A stretch of 64,000 nt of DNA from Betaproteobacteria bacterium (GCA_020621405.1 JAHRYN010000003.1:194808-258807), one strand, 5' to 3'. Shown: positions 8,880 to 17,769, counted from the first letter of the stretch. Notes: generated by a model from the sequence alone, not told the origin. Numbers and translations are program-made.

Positions 8880-9536
8880 ATGGACCTGCTCGCCACCTTC
8901 CTCGAAATCATGCTGCATCTGGACAAGCACCTGGCCGGGCTTGTCGCGCAGTACGGCACGTGGGTCTATGCCATCCTGTTCGTGATCGTGTTCTGCGAGA
9001 CCGGGCTGATCGTATTGCCCTTCCTGCCGGGTGACTCGCTGCTGTTCGTCGCCGGTGCGCTCGCGGCAGCCGGCGGCATGCATATCGGCCTGCTGATCGT
9101 GCTGCTGATCGTCGCCGCCGTACTGGGCGACGCAGTCAATTACGCCGCAGGGGCATGGTTCGGGCCCAAGGTCTTCCGCTGGGAGAATTCGCGCTTCTTC
9201 AACCGCACCGCCTTCGACCGCACGCACGGTTTCTATGAGAAGCATGGCGGCAAGACGGTCATCATTGCGCGCTTCATGCCGCTGATCCGTACCTTCGCGC
9301 CGTTCGTGGCCGGTGTCGGGCAGATGAGCTATGGCCGGTTCGCGATGTTCAACGTGACCGGCGCGGTACTGTGGGTGACTTCGCTGTCGCTCGCCGGCTA
9401 CTGGTTCGGCAACCTGCCGTGGGTGAAGGACAACCTGACCATGGTCATCCTGGCGATCATAGCGATATCGCTTGCGCCGCTTGCAGTGGCCTGGCTGCGT
9501 GCAAAAGCCGGGCGCGCCTCGGGGAATCCAGTCTGA
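8880..9536 (+). CDS. DedA family membrane protein
   Basis: A 218-residue DedA/SNARE-associated (VTT) protein of the inner membrane, started at the ATG at 8880. The hallmark segment VFCETGLIVLPFLPGDSLLF is at ~residues 40-60. The re-entrant FLPGDS and the later ARFMPLIRTFAPFVAGVGQM signature are typical of the family. DedA proteins act in lipid translocation (undecaprenyl-phosphate or phospholipid flipping) and membrane-potential homeostasis. The specific substrate cannot be told. Its last 80 bp overlap the 3' end of a convergent small gene. Confidence 0.93.
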   Translation: MDLLATFLEIMLHLDKHLAGLVAQYGTWVYAILFVIVFCETGLIVLPFLPGDSLLFVAGALAAAGGMHIGLLIVLLIVAAVLGDAVNYAAGAWFGPKVFRWENSRFFNRTAFDRTHGFYEKHGGKTVIIARFMPLIRTFAPFVAGVGQMSYGRFAMFNVTGAVLWVTSLSLAGYWFGNLPWVKDNLTMVILAIIAISLAPLAVAWLRAKAGRASGNPV

Positions 9537-9984
9537 TCCTCGGCCAGCAGGCCTCGAGCGCCACAGAGTAGCGCTCGGCGCCGGCCACGATCACGACGAT
9601 GCCCGCGCGCTGTACGTCCGCCAGCAGACGTTCCGCACGCATGCCGGCAAAACCGCCGCTGACCCGACCGAACACGGAATCAGCGCCGTCGCCCAGATGC
9701 AGGTAGAGCACGGCGGACTGCCTCTGCGCCTGTTGCAACGAAGGCTGCCAGTGCGCGGCACTGATGGGTTCATCGTTCGCCGCCTCCAGTTCAACGCGCA
9801 TCAGGGGCTGGTCACGCAGTCGCGCCAACGCCATCGCCAGCGCATCGCACTGGACATCCCGTCCGCCACAGATCAGCACACCGCCGCGCTCGGTGCGCGC
9901 GAGACTGCGCAGCAGCTGGCCGAAACGCCGGCTGCCCGCCTTCACGCCCTGCGCGCGAACCTGCTCGAGGTGTTCCATCTTCAT
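9457..9984 (-). CDS. Hypothetical protein, possible degenerate P-loop-like domain
   Basis: A 175-residue reading frame from the ATG at 9984 (MKMEHLEQVRAQG). I do not recognise a family with certainty. The order of strands (GGVLICGGRD, then PLMRVELEAA, then SAVLYLHLGDGADS, then GIVVIVAGAERYS, then WPRIRLDSP) recalls the core of sigma-54-type AAA+ domains. The Walker A Gly/Lys/Ser-Thr residues are absent, so ATP hydrolysis would not be expected. The gene overlaps the convergent dedA 3' end by 80 bp and is divergent from the lipoprotein gene. Composition and lack of internal stops favour a real gene; function unknown. Confidence 0.55.
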   Translation of the reverse strand: MKMEHLEQVRAQGVKAGSRRFGQLLRSLARTERGGVLICGGRDVQCDALAMALARLRDQPLMRVELEAANDEPISAAHWQPSLQQAQRQSAVLYLHLGDGADSVFGRVSGGFAGMRAERLLADVQRAGIVVIVAGAERYSVALEACWPRIRLDSPRRARLLHAARPLQAAQAISL

Positions 9985-10077
9985 TGCTTGGTCACGATCG
10001 GTGGGGTGATCAGACTGACAGGGGCACTTGCGCGCCGGCATGTCACGACACCCCGGGTTGTCGTACGCTGTCGGTCT

Positions 10078-10812
10078 ATGAACTCGACGACAGCCTGTAA
10101 ATCGATTGTGCACGTGCTGTGTTGCGCCGCGATAGCCAACTGGATCACAGGCTGCGGGAGCACCGGCCAGAAACCCGCTCTGGTGGCCGGTTCCAGCAAT
10201 CCTAAACAGATTGTTAAAAGTGATATCGACCGTGTTCTCGAGGCACATCACCGGGAAATGTTCGTCAGCCTCGAGCGGCTGGCCGACAAGTTGTACCGTC
10301 GAAATCCGCGCGAATGGCGGCGTGCAGGCCTGGAAAGTCGCGACGCGGCGATGGACCGCCTGTTCCGGGCAGAGCACCAGTGGCGGCTGGCCGAGTTCGA
10401 GCACCGGCGCGGCGTGGAGGTGATGCGACTGGCGTTCGCCAGCGATTTTTCCGGCGATCGCGTGGCGGCGCTGATCGCCGGCATGGGCGGCATGATCCAG
10501 ACCGCGTGGTCGGACCGGACCGAACTTTTCCTGCTCGATGAACTTGATCCGCAGGCATTGTCCAACTGCGCGCGCAACCTCGAAATTTCAGCCTGGAAGC
10601 TCGCCCAGTCGCGTGACGACATGGGCGAACTTCTGCTGCTGTCGAACGAGATTTCCGCCGACGGTTCACGCAACCTGAGCTTCGAGCGCGAGATGGGCAA
10701 GATGATCGGCTGGCTGGACATGAGTTCGCAGATCGTCGCCGAGAAGAACAACCGGGTCGTCACCCGCGTACTGCAGTCGCTCGCAACCGCGGTCTTCATT
10801 CCGGTCCGATAG
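10078..10812 (+). CDS. Putative lipoprotein
   Basis: A 244-residue protein from the ATG at 10078. It begins with a lysine-bearing signal peptide and the lipobox I-T-G-C (ANWITGCGST), so it is predicted to be lipidated on the cysteine and anchored in the envelope. The rest is predominantly helical, with motifs RRNPREWRRAG and MGGMIQTAWSDRTELFLLD that I associate with an uncharacterised proteobacterial lipoprotein group. It sits 55 bp upstream of purN on the same strand but probably has its own promoter in the 93-bp divergent gap. Function unknown. Confidence 0.75.
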   Translation: MNSTTACKSIVHVLCCAAIANWITGCGSTGQKPALVAGSSNPKQIVKSDIDRVLEAHHREMFVSLERLADKLYRRNPREWRRAGLESRDAAMDRLFRAEHQWRLAEFEHRRGVEVMRLAFASDFSGDRVAALIAGMGGMIQTAWSDRTELFLLDELDPQALSNCARNLEISAWKLAQSRDDMGELLLLSNEISADGSRNLSFEREMGKMIGWLDMSSQIVAEKNNRVVTRVLQSLATAVFIPVR

Positions 10813-10867
10813 GCATATCCGGGCCGGCGCGGCGATAATCCGCACTCCGCCACCGAACATAGCTGGA

Positions 10868-11509
10868 ATGAAATCCGTCGTAATCCTTATCTCCGGACGC
10901 GGCAGCAACATGCGCTCCATCATCGAGGCCGGGCTTCCGGTCCGGATCGCCGCCGTCATCAGCAACCGTCCGGACGCTGCCGGGCTGGTCTATGCCCGCG
11001 AACAGGGCATCGCCACCGCCGTCGTCGATCACAAGCAATACGCCGGCCGGGAAGCCTTCGACCTCGCACTGGCCGCCGAAATAGACCGCCACGCGCCGGA
11101 TCTGGTCGTACTGGCGGGCTTCATGCGGATACTGACGCCAGGTTTCGTCGAGCATTACAGCGGACGGATGATCAACATACATCCGTCGCTGCTGCCCGCC
11201 TTCACCGGGCTGCACACGCACCAGCGTGCGCTGGATGCCGGCTGCCGGGTCGCCGGGGTGACGGTGCATTTCGTCAGCGGAGAACTGGACGGCGGACCGA
11301 TCATCGCGCAGGCGGCGGTACCGGTGCTGCCCGGCGACACCGAATCGTCGCTGGCTGCACGCGTGCTGGAGCAGGAGCATCGGCTGTACCCGCAGGTGGT
11401 GCGCTGGTTCATCGAAGGACGACTGTCGCTGCGCGACGGCCGGGCCGAACTGTCCGCGGAAGCGACGCCGGTCACGTCCGTCCTGTGTGTGCCGAGTGCG
11501 GATGCCTGA
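10868..11509 (+). CDS. purN: Phosphoribosylglycinamide formyltransferase
   Basis: PurN (GART) transfers a formyl group from 10-formyl-THF to GAR, the third step of purine synthesis. The 213-residue protein has the N-terminal ILISGRGSNM phosphate-binding loop. The catalytic set is the Asn and His of MINIHPSLLPAFTGLHTH and the Asp of VSGELDGGPIIAQ. Length is normal. The next gene's ATG lies 8 bp inside its end, so it heads a compact run (purN, DUF3108, RsmB-like, PLD, MscS) with successive overlaps. That arrangement is packing rather than an obvious pathway. Confidence 0.97.
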   Translation: MKSVVILISGRGSNMRSIIEAGLPVRIAAVISNRPDAAGLVYAREQGIATAVVDHKQYAGREAFDLALAAEIDRHAPDLVVLAGFMRILTPGFVEHYSGRMINIHPSLLPAFTGLHTHQRALDAGCRVAGVTVHFVSGELDGGPIIAQAAVPVLPGDTESSLAARVLEQEHRLYPQVVRWFIEGRLSLRDGRAELSAEATPVTSVLCVPSADA

Positions 11510-12662
11510 TTCGATCACCCGTTCGCGACTGGCGCTTGCGCTGTTCGTTTCGCTGTTGCTGCACCTGCTGCTCGTCGGCGGGCTGAACAGTCTCGGCCTC
11601 AGCGACGAACCGGATGAAGAACCGGACATCCGCGCCACGCTGATCGCGCCTCCGGCGCAGCCGGACAAGCCGGTGGCCGACGTCCCTGTGGCCAAGCCGA
11701 AACCACCCAAACCGCGTCGGCCGAAGACGGAATCGACAAGCCAGCCCGCAGCCGAGTCTGCCGGGAATGCGGCCGAGGCACCTGCCGATGCGGCCGAAGC
11801 AACGCAGGAAACACCGCAAGTCACCTCCGACACGGCGCAGGATGCGAGCGACATCGACAAGGATTACGGTGCCGAAGGTCCCCGCCAGCCGGAACCCGAC
11901 CGGACGCTGTCTCCCCGGCTGGCCCTGATCGGCGAGGCGCGGATCGAATTCGACGTGTATCGCGGGGAAAACCTGCAGATCGGCCAGGCGCGCTATCACT
12001 GGGTGCATGACGGCACGCACTACAAGATGGACACCACGATGGAGACTACCGGTCTGGCCGGCCTGCTGCGCCCGATACGCATAGATCAGAACAGCGCCGG
12101 CGAGGTCGACGAAGCCGGCATCCGGCCGGCACGCTATACCTCGCGTTCGACGCTGGGCAAGGCGATCGACGAGGAGGTCATTTTCGATCGGACCACCAAC
12201 CGGGTTATGCTGCGCGCCGGCAGCACACGATCGGAATTCGATCTGGGTGCAAGCGCCCAGGACATGGCGAGCATGTGGCTGGAGATCATCTGGCGCTCGC
12301 AGACGGGCGAGGTCTTCGATTTCCCGCTGGCGACCGGAAAGCGTTATACGCCGCGCTGGTTCGTACCCGATGCGGAAACGAGCAGCCTGGACACCGCACT
12401 GGGACGCCTGCTGGTGATGCATCTGCGGGCCCGATCGCAGCCGGGCGACAACAAGATCGAGGTCTGGCTGGCGCCGAATCTGCGCTGGTTGCCGGTACGC
12501 ATCCGCTACACCGACCGCAAGGGCGACGCTTACGACCTGCACGCGCGTCTTGTCGAATATGAAAACCAGAGCCTGCGGGCCGGCGCGACAGCGTCGACTG
12601 CAGCCGCGCCGCGCGATGCCGGCGCACCGGCTCCCGAGCCCATCAACCCGTTCCTGCGATGA
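11502..12662 (+). CDS. DUF3108 domain-containing periplasmic protein
   Basis: A 386-residue protein from the ATG at 11502, which overlaps the purN end by 8 bp. One N-terminal membrane anchor (residues ~10-30, FVSLLLHLLLVGGL) is followed by a Pro/Ala/Glu-rich TonB-like spacer of ~100 residues. A C-terminal DUF3108 domain begins around GEARIEFDVYRGENLQIG and ends near VRIRYTDRKGDAYDL. The topology implies an inner-membrane anchor with the domain reaching across the periplasm. DUF3108 proteins are uncharacterised beta-barrel-like envelope proteins often next to purN in betaproteobacteria. Role unknown. Confidence 0.85.
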   Translation: MPDSITRSRLALALFVSLLLHLLLVGGLNSLGLSDEPDEEPDIRATLIAPPAQPDKPVADVPVAKPKPPKPRRPKTESTSQPAAESAGNAAEAPADAAEATQETPQVTSDTAQDASDIDKDYGAEGPRQPEPDRTLSPRLALIGEARIEFDVYRGENLQIGQARYHWVHDGTHYKMDTTMETTGLAGLLRPIRIDQNSAGEVDEAGIRPARYTSRSTLGKAIDEEVIFDRTTNRVMLRAGSTRSEFDLGASAQDMASMWLEIIWRSQTGEVFDFPLATGKRYTPRWFVPDAETSSLDTALGRLLVMHLRARSQPGDNKIEVWLAPNLRWLPVRIRYTDRKGDAYDLHARLVEYENQSLRAGATASTAAAPRDAGAPAPEPINPFLR

Positions 12663-13948
12663 AACCGACCGAAAAACTGATAGACAGCACTGCCGACGTA
12701 CTGACCCGGTTGTTGCGCTTCGAATATCCGGCCGACAGCGTGCTGTCGGCACACTTCCGCGACCAGCGGGCACTGCAGTCGCGCGAGCGCGCCTTCATTG
12801 CCGAGCACGCATATCTCGTCCTGCGCCGGCTGCGCTGGCTGCGTGCAATAGCCGGCCAGAACGCCGGCGCGCGCAAGCTGCTGATCACCGCACTCGCGCG
12901 TATCGAAGGTCTGGGTCACAAGCAGCTCGCACCGCTGGTTTCGCGCAACGAGGCACAGTGGCTTGAGACCCTGGCGCCAAGTTCGTCCACCGAACTGTCG
13001 CTGGGCGAACGCACGGACCTGCCCGACTGGGTGATCGAACGCCTGTCGGCGCAGATGGACGAGGCCTCCCTGCTGTCGCTTGCACGCAGCCTGAACACGC
13101 AGGCGCCGCTCGACCTGCGCATCAACGTGATGAAGACGGACATTGACGCCGTGCAGGCCACGCTGACCAACAACGGTCTCACCTCGACACCGGGGCGTTA
13201 CTCCCCTTGGGCGCTGCGCCTGGAAGAACGCCCTTCGCTGACGAAAAACCCGCTGTACGAGAAAGGCATCATCGAAGTGCAGGACGAGGGCAGCCAGTTG
13301 CTGGCGCTGCTGCTCGCGCCGAAGCGCGGCGAAATGGTGGTCGATTTCTGTGCCGGCGCCGGCGGCAAGACGCTGGCACTGGGTGCGATGATGAGGTCTA
13401 CCGGCCGCCTGTACGCCTTCGACGTATCGGAAAAGCGCCTGCTGAAACTGCGGCCGCGCGTCGCACGCTCGGGCCTGTCGAACGTGCATCCGGTGCTGAT
13501 CGACAGCGAGAACGACATCAAGGTGAAGCGTCTGGCCGGCAAGGTAGACCGGGTGCTGGTCGACGCGCCCTGCTCCGGCCTCGGCACATTGCGCCGCAAC
13601 CCCGACCTGAAATGGCGTCAGACGCCCGAAGCGGTGACTGAACTCGTCGCCAAGCAGCGTGCCATCCTGGCCGGTGCGGCGCGGCTGGTGAAACCGGGCG
13701 GCCGGCTCGTGTATGCGACCTGCAGCCTGCTCGATGCGGAAAACCGCGGCGTGGTCGATGATTTCCTGGCCAGCCACTCGGATTTCGTACGCCTGCCCGC
13801 GAACGAGGTGCTGGCCGCCAGCCGCGTCGAACTGGACACCGGAATCGACCTCGAACTGCGGCCCGACGTTCACGGCACCGACGGCTTCTACGCCGCAGTC
13901 ATGGAACGCCGCAAATCCGCGGCAGTCGAGGATCACGGCAATGAATGA
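12659..13948 (+). CDS. RsmB/NOP-family SAM-dependent RNA m5C methyltransferase
   Basis: A 429-residue protein whose ATG overlaps the preceding TGA by 4 bp. After an N-terminal NusB-like helical region, the Rossmann core carries VDFCAGAGGKTLALG (SAM motif I). The two catalytic cysteines of this family are in VDAPCSGLGTLRRNPD and VYATCSLLDAEN. It should form 5-methylcytosine in rRNA or tRNA. The E. coli RsmB target is C967 of 16S rRNA, but orthology to RsmB itself is not certain, because betaproteobacteria usually carry a separate RsmB next to fmt. I therefore leave the symbol blank. Confidence 0.93.
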   Translation: MKPTEKLIDSTADVLTRLLRFEYPADSVLSAHFRDQRALQSRERAFIAEHAYLVLRRLRWLRAIAGQNAGARKLLITALARIEGLGHKQLAPLVSRNEAQWLETLAPSSSTELSLGERTDLPDWVIERLSAQMDEASLLSLARSLNTQAPLDLRINVMKTDIDAVQATLTNNGLTSTPGRYSPWALRLEERPSLTKNPLYEKGIIEVQDEGSQLLALLLAPKRGEMVVDFCAGAGGKTLALGAMMRSTGRLYAFDVSEKRLLKLRPRVARSGLSNVHPVLIDSENDIKVKRLAGKVDRVLVDAPCSGLGTLRRNPDLKWRQTPEAVTELVAKQRAILAGAARLVKPGGRLVYATCSLLDAENRGVVDDFLASHSDFVRLPANEVLAASRVELDTGIDLELRPDVHGTDGFYAAVMERRKSAAVEDHGNE

Positions 13949-14525
13949 CAAGCGCAGCGCACTGTTTGCCGCAATGATGCTGACGGCGCTGCCGTTGCAG
14001 GCAGGCGGGGTGATCCGCGCCGAGGGTTCGGTCGAAGTGGCCTTCGCGCCCTGGGACGATGCGGAACGTCTGGTGATCGACCAGATCGACGGCGCAAAGC
14101 AAGCGATCTATGTGCAGGCCTACGCGCTGACCAGCCGCAACATCGCCCGTACGCTGATCGCCGCACGTGAACGCGGGCTGAAGGTGGAGATCATTGCCGA
14201 CCGCGACAAGGTGCTCAAGGACGAGCACAGCGCGCTGCCGAGGGTCGCCGGCAGCGGTGCTGCGCTGTGGCTGGATGGTCGCCACGCCGCCGCACACAGC
14301 AAGGTCATGATCGTGGACCCCGACGGCAAGGATCCGGTGGTGGTGACCGGATCGTACGATTTCAGTGCCAACGGCAAGCCGGAGAACGCGGAGAACGTAC
14401 TGGTGCTGTCCGGCAACCGCGCACTGGCGAAATCCTACATGGACAACTGGCAGCGGCATCGCATGCAGTCGGTCAGCTTCGCCGACGCCATCGACCAGAT
14501 GAACAAGGACCCCGCGAGGCCCTGA
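13941..14525 (+). CDS. Phospholipase D-like (Nuc/HKD) exported protein
   Basis: A 194-residue protein with a short signal peptide ending around LPLQAGG and a single HKD motif, HSKVMIVDPDGKD, followed by VTGSYDFSANG. A single HKD matches the bacterial Nuc-type nucleases that dimerise to form one active site, rather than two-motif phospholipases. It is predicted to be periplasmic. Its ATG at 13941 overlaps the upstream methyltransferase by 8 bp, and the MscS gene starts 4 bp after its stop. Nuclease versus lipase activity cannot be decided from sequence. Confidence 0.85.
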   Translation: MNDKRSALFAAMMLTALPLQAGGVIRAEGSVEVAFAPWDDAERLVIDQIDGAKQAIYVQAYALTSRNIARTLIAARERGLKVEIIADRDKVLKDEHSALPRVAGSGAALWLDGRHAAAHSKVMIVDPDGKDPVVVTGSYDFSANGKPENAENVLVLSGNRALAKSYMDNWQRHRMQSVSFADAIDQMNKDPARP

Positions 14526-14529
14526 AGAC

Positions 14530-15843
14530 ATGACGGATCTGTCCTTCGATGCATTGATGCACCTGCTGTCCCTCGACAGCACGCGTCTGGAACTGGGGGT
14601 GATCGCGCTGTGCCTCGCACTGGCCGGCCTGATCAACCACCGCTTCGCCGCCCGGCATGACGTGGAGGCGCTGGCAACCGGGGGCGACACGCTCGGTGCA
14701 GCTGCCCGCATGGGGCGCGAAGGTCTGCAGCGGCTGATCTTTCCGCTGTCCGCGATCGGACTGCTGGCATTCGCCCGGATGATCTACGGCGTGCTGCACC
14801 AGCCGCCGGTGCTCATGCATCTGGTGATCGCGATGCTGGTCGCGATGGGCGTGATCCGGATGATCGTCTACGCGCTGCGACAGGTCTTCTCGCCGGCGGG
14901 CTGGCTCAGCACTTTCGAGTTCATCATCGGCCTGACCATCTGGTCGGCCTGGGTGATGCACGCGCTGGGCATCCTGCCCGAAGCGATCGACTGGCTGGAC
15001 AGCCAGCAGATCGCGCTCGGCAAGCAGAAGCTGTCGCTGTGGGCGCTGATCCAGGGCGGCGCCTGGGTGCTGGTGACGCTGATCGCGGCCATCTGGCTGT
15101 CCGGATCGATCGAACGCAAGCTCATGCGTGCGCCGATCGACAGCAATCTGCGCATCGTGCTGGCGCGGCTGTCCAAGGTCGCGCTGATGTTCCTCGCACT
15201 GATGGTCACGCTGCCGCTGGTCGGCATAGACCTGACCGCGCTGTCGGTGTTCGGCGGCGCGCTCGGCGTCGGCCTCGGTTTCGGCCTGCAGAAGATCATG
15301 GCCAACTACGTGTCGGGATTCATCATCCTGCTCGACCGCTCGATCCGCATCGGTGACCTGATTTCCGTGGGCAGCGACCGCGGTCAGGTGCAGCGGATCA
15401 CCACGCGCTACACCGTGCTGCGCAGTCCGTCGGGTGTGCATTCCATCGTGCCCAACGAGACGCTGATCAGTTCGGTGGTTCAGAACGAAGGCCTGTCGGA
15501 CCGGGCCGTGCGGCTGGCCGTCACTGTACAGGTGGGTTACGCGGATGACGTCGAGCGGGCAATCGCGGTCGTCGAGGAGTGCGCACGCGCGCACGAACGC
15601 GTGCTGGCCGAACCCGCACCGCGGTGTTTCCTGCACTCTTTCGGCGACTCGGGAATCAATCTGGAACTGGGCATGTGGATCACCGACCCGGAAAACGGCA
15701 CGCTGGCCATCCGTTCTGCGGTACAGCTGGAAATCCTTCGGCGCTTCCGCGCCGAAGGTATTGAAATACCCTTCCCGCAGCGCGAGATAAGGGTATTGGG
15801 TGATTCTGCTAGCAATGTTGCAGTTTGTGACGCAAAGGCTTGA
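14530..15843 (+). CDS. MscS-family mechanosensitive ion channel
   Basis: A 437-residue membrane protein with about five N-terminal helices and then the MscS pore and beta domain. The pore-to-beta signature is GVGLGFGLQKIMANYVSGFI followed by ILLDRSIRIGDLI, at ~residues 260-285. A C-terminal alpha/beta domain (VQVGYADDVERAIAVV) follows. Such channels open under membrane tension to release solutes during osmotic downshift. The extra N-terminal helices put it in the larger, YbdG/MscM-like group rather than minimal MscS. It closes the purN-led gene run. Confidence 0.9.
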   Translation: MTDLSFDALMHLLSLDSTRLELGVIALCLALAGLINHRFAARHDVEALATGGDTLGAAARMGREGLQRLIFPLSAIGLLAFARMIYGVLHQPPVLMHLVIAMLVAMGVIRMIVYALRQVFSPAGWLSTFEFIIGLTIWSAWVMHALGILPEAIDWLDSQQIALGKQKLSLWALIQGGAWVLVTLIAAIWLSGSIERKLMRAPIDSNLRIVLARLSKVALMFLALMVTLPLVGIDLTALSVFGGALGVGLGFGLQKIMANYVSGFIILLDRSIRIGDLISVGSDRGQVQRITTRYTVLRSPSGVHSIVPNETLISSVVQNEGLSDRAVRLAVTVQVGYADDVERAIAVVEECARAHERVLAEPAPRCFLHSFGDSGINLELGMWITDPENGTLAIRSAVQLEILRRFRAEGIEIPFPQREIRVLGDSASNVAVCDAKA

Positions 15844-15854
15844 CGCTGAGCAAA

Positions 15855-15882
15855 TTGACCGCTAGCGCTGGTCGCGTAGAAT
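15855..15882 (+). promoter_or_regulatory. Sigma-70 promoter of the desaturase gene
   Basis: TTGACC (15855-15860) and TAGAAT (15877-15882) are separated by 16 bp, each matching consensus at 5 of 6. Transcription would start near 15890, about 29 nt before the desaturase ATG at 15919. Confidence 0.75.
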
Positions 15883-15918
15883 GCCCCTTTTCTATCTGTG
15901 TATTCTGGAAAGTTCTTA

Positions 15919-17094
15919 ATGCTAAACGGTCTTATCGACCTCCCCTGGTGGGGTTACATCGTCGTCGCGCTTGTTTTCACGCACATCACGATCGCCGCAG
16001 TCACGATCTACCTGCACCGGCATCAGGCACATCGCGCGCTTGAACTGCATGCGATTCCGAGCCATTTCTTCCGTTTCTGGCTGTGGATGACCACTGGTAT
16101 GGTCACCAAGGAGTGGGCGGCCATCCACCGCAAGCACCACGCCAAGTGCGAAACGCCGGAAGATCCGCACAGTCCGCAGGTTCTCGGCATCAAGAAGGTG
16201 CTGTCGGAAGGCGCCGAACTGTATCGCGCCGAAGCCAAGAACAAGGAAACCATGAGCCGTTACGGTCACGGCACGCCGGACGACTGGGTCGAACGCACGT
16301 TCTACACCGGCCGCTCGGCGCTGGGCATCAAGCTGATGCTCATCATCAACGTCCTGCTGTTCGGTCCGCTGGGTCTGACGATCTGGGCCGTGCAGATGGC
16401 CTGGATCCCGATCTGGGCTGCCGGTGTGGTCAACGGCATCGGCCACTACTGGGGCTATCGCAACTACGACTGTACCGATGCGGCGACCAACATCTCGCCG
16501 TGGGGCATCATCATCGGTGGCGAGGAGCTGCACAACAACCACCACGCCTTTGCCACGTCGGCCAAGCTGTCGTCGAAGTGGTACGAATTCGACATCGGCT
16601 GGATGTACATCCGTATTTTCGAAATCATGGGCCTGGCCAAGGCCAAGAAAACCATTCCGCAGCCCCGTTTCGAAGCACGCAACGTGGTCGATACGCAGAC
16701 ACTCGAAGCCATCATCACCCACCGCTACGACGTGATGACGCGCTACATGAAGTCCCTGCGTTCCATCTACGCGGAAGAGATCGAAAAGCTGCGCACATCG
16801 CATGTCAGTCTTGCCGACGGCGATCGCTACCATCGTTTCAAGCGCTGGCTGAGCCGCGGCGAAAACGCCCAGCCGACCAGCTACGACGCGGAAATGGAAT
16901 CGGTGCTCGCGCACAGCAGCCGTCTCGAGACAGTGCACACCATGCGCCAGGAACTGACCGCGCTGTGGGCCCGTTCGACGGCATCGAGCGAACAGTTGCT
17001 GAAACAGTTGCAGGACTGGTGTGCTCGTGCAGAATCGAGCGGCATCAAGCAGTTGCAGGATTTTTCGATGCGTCTGAAGACCTACGCCATCTGA
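15919..17094 (+). CDS. Acyl-lipid/acyl-CoA fatty acid desaturase
   Basis: A 391-residue di-iron membrane desaturase from the ATG at 15919. The three histidine boxes are present: HRHQAH (~residue 40), HRKHH (~residue 75) and HNNHH (~residue 205), spaced as in delta-9-type enzymes, with hydrophobic helix pairs between them. It introduces a cis double bond into acyl chains using O2 and an electron carrier. A ~100-residue C-terminal helical extension follows the last box. It is monocistronic, with its own promoter and a strong terminator. Regiospecificity is inferred from family only. Confidence 0.93.
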   Translation: MLNGLIDLPWWGYIVVALVFTHITIAAVTIYLHRHQAHRALELHAIPSHFFRFWLWMTTGMVTKEWAAIHRKHHAKCETPEDPHSPQVLGIKKVLSEGAELYRAEAKNKETMSRYGHGTPDDWVERTFYTGRSALGIKLMLIINVLLFGPLGLTIWAVQMAWIPIWAAGVVNGIGHYWGYRNYDCTDAATNISPWGIIIGGEELHNNHHAFATSAKLSSKWYEFDIGWMYIRIFEIMGLAKAKKTIPQPRFEARNVVDTQTLEAIITHRYDVMTRYMKSLRSIYAEEIEKLRTSHVSLADGDRYHRFKRWLSRGENAQPTSYDAEMESVLAHSSRLETVHTMRQELTALWARSTASSEQLLKQLQDWCARAESSGIKQLQDFSMRLKTYAI

Positions 17095-17115
17095 CGCAGG
17101 TTTCAGCCAGTCAGT

Positions 17116-17151
17116 AAGCCGGGAGCGCGGAAACGCCCTCCCGGCTTTTTT
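17116..17151 (+). terminator. Rho-independent terminator of the desaturase gene
   Basis: AAGCCGGGAG (17116-17125) pairs with CTCCCGGCTT (17138-17147), the inner loop also containing GCG/CGC, and the hairpin is followed by a T6 run. Confidence 0.92.
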
Positions 17152-17484
17152 GTGCCCTTAACACTGGGTTCCATGGCGCCACGTTCCGCGTGCGCCCGAA
17201 GCAGCCGCGGGGCAGCGGGCCTCTTCGATCCGGCACACACCAGGAATCCTGTGATGCAGCATGCAGTGGACGGCCCGTCGAGCAATACAGCGCGCCGGGC
17301 GCGCGGCCAGTGAGCGACAAATCAGCAATGTGTCAGGAAGGGAAATACGCGGATATGAAGAACTGCTGCGCCCGGAACCGCTCGTCCATCATCCGGACGC
17401 GGTCTCAGAGCCGAGGCGGGGTAGCACGCGCCAAAACCAAGGAACCAGCCGGGACGCACCCGGCAGGCGCGCAAGCCTCTTGAA
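17152..17484. other. Intergenic stretch without a supported gene
   Basis: About 330 bp between the desaturase terminator and the end of the cco cluster. A 97-codon open frame on the plus strand (17190-17483) has a Cys/Arg/Ser-rich, low-complexity product with no Shine-Dalgarno and no family resemblance. I see no RNA gene, repeat or promoter that I can support. Confidence 0.5.
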
Positions 17485-17769
17485 TCAGCGGGCCGGCAGC
17501 TTCTCGGCCAGCCAGGCGGTGAGCAAGCTGGATGCGCCCGTTACGCCCCAGAAGGCAAAAAACCCGATCGAATAGGTTGCAACCGGAGAGAACCCGACAG
17601 GTTCACCCAGCAGGTAGAGCTCCTGCGGGTTGATGACACTGAAAAACACGGCTTCAGCCGCAGCCGCCACCATGAATGATGGCCAGGAAACGAGTGCAAA
17701 CAACCGGGCTCCTCCCCCAGGCATGCGCCGTGTTTCCTCAAGATCTTCGTCGTTTATCGCTTCAGCCAC
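17485..17769 (-). CDS. Small two-helix membrane protein ending the cco cluster
   Basis: A 94-residue protein from a GTG at 17769, overlapping the ccoH end by 8 bp, so it is very probably co-translated with the oxidase assembly genes. Two membrane segments are visible: WPSFMVAAAAEAVFFSVI and YSIGFFAFWGVTGASSLLTA, joined by a short loop (NPQELYLLGEPVGF). The position is one where ccoI or ccoS might be expected, but the length, the two helices and the lack of cysteines do not fit CcoS. I know it only as a hypothetical protein; an oxidase-assembly or stability role is inference from position. Confidence 0.75.
   Translation of the reverse strand: MAEAINDEDLEETRRMPGGGARLFALVSWPSFMVAAAAEAVFFSVINPQELYLLGEPVGFSPVATYSIGFFAFWGVTGASSLLTAWLAEKLPAR

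Noticed and set aside
17190-17483. Possible Cys-rich small protein after the desaturase
   Set aside because: No Shine-Dalgarno, low complexity and no resemblance to a family; it ends against the cco cluster without context.
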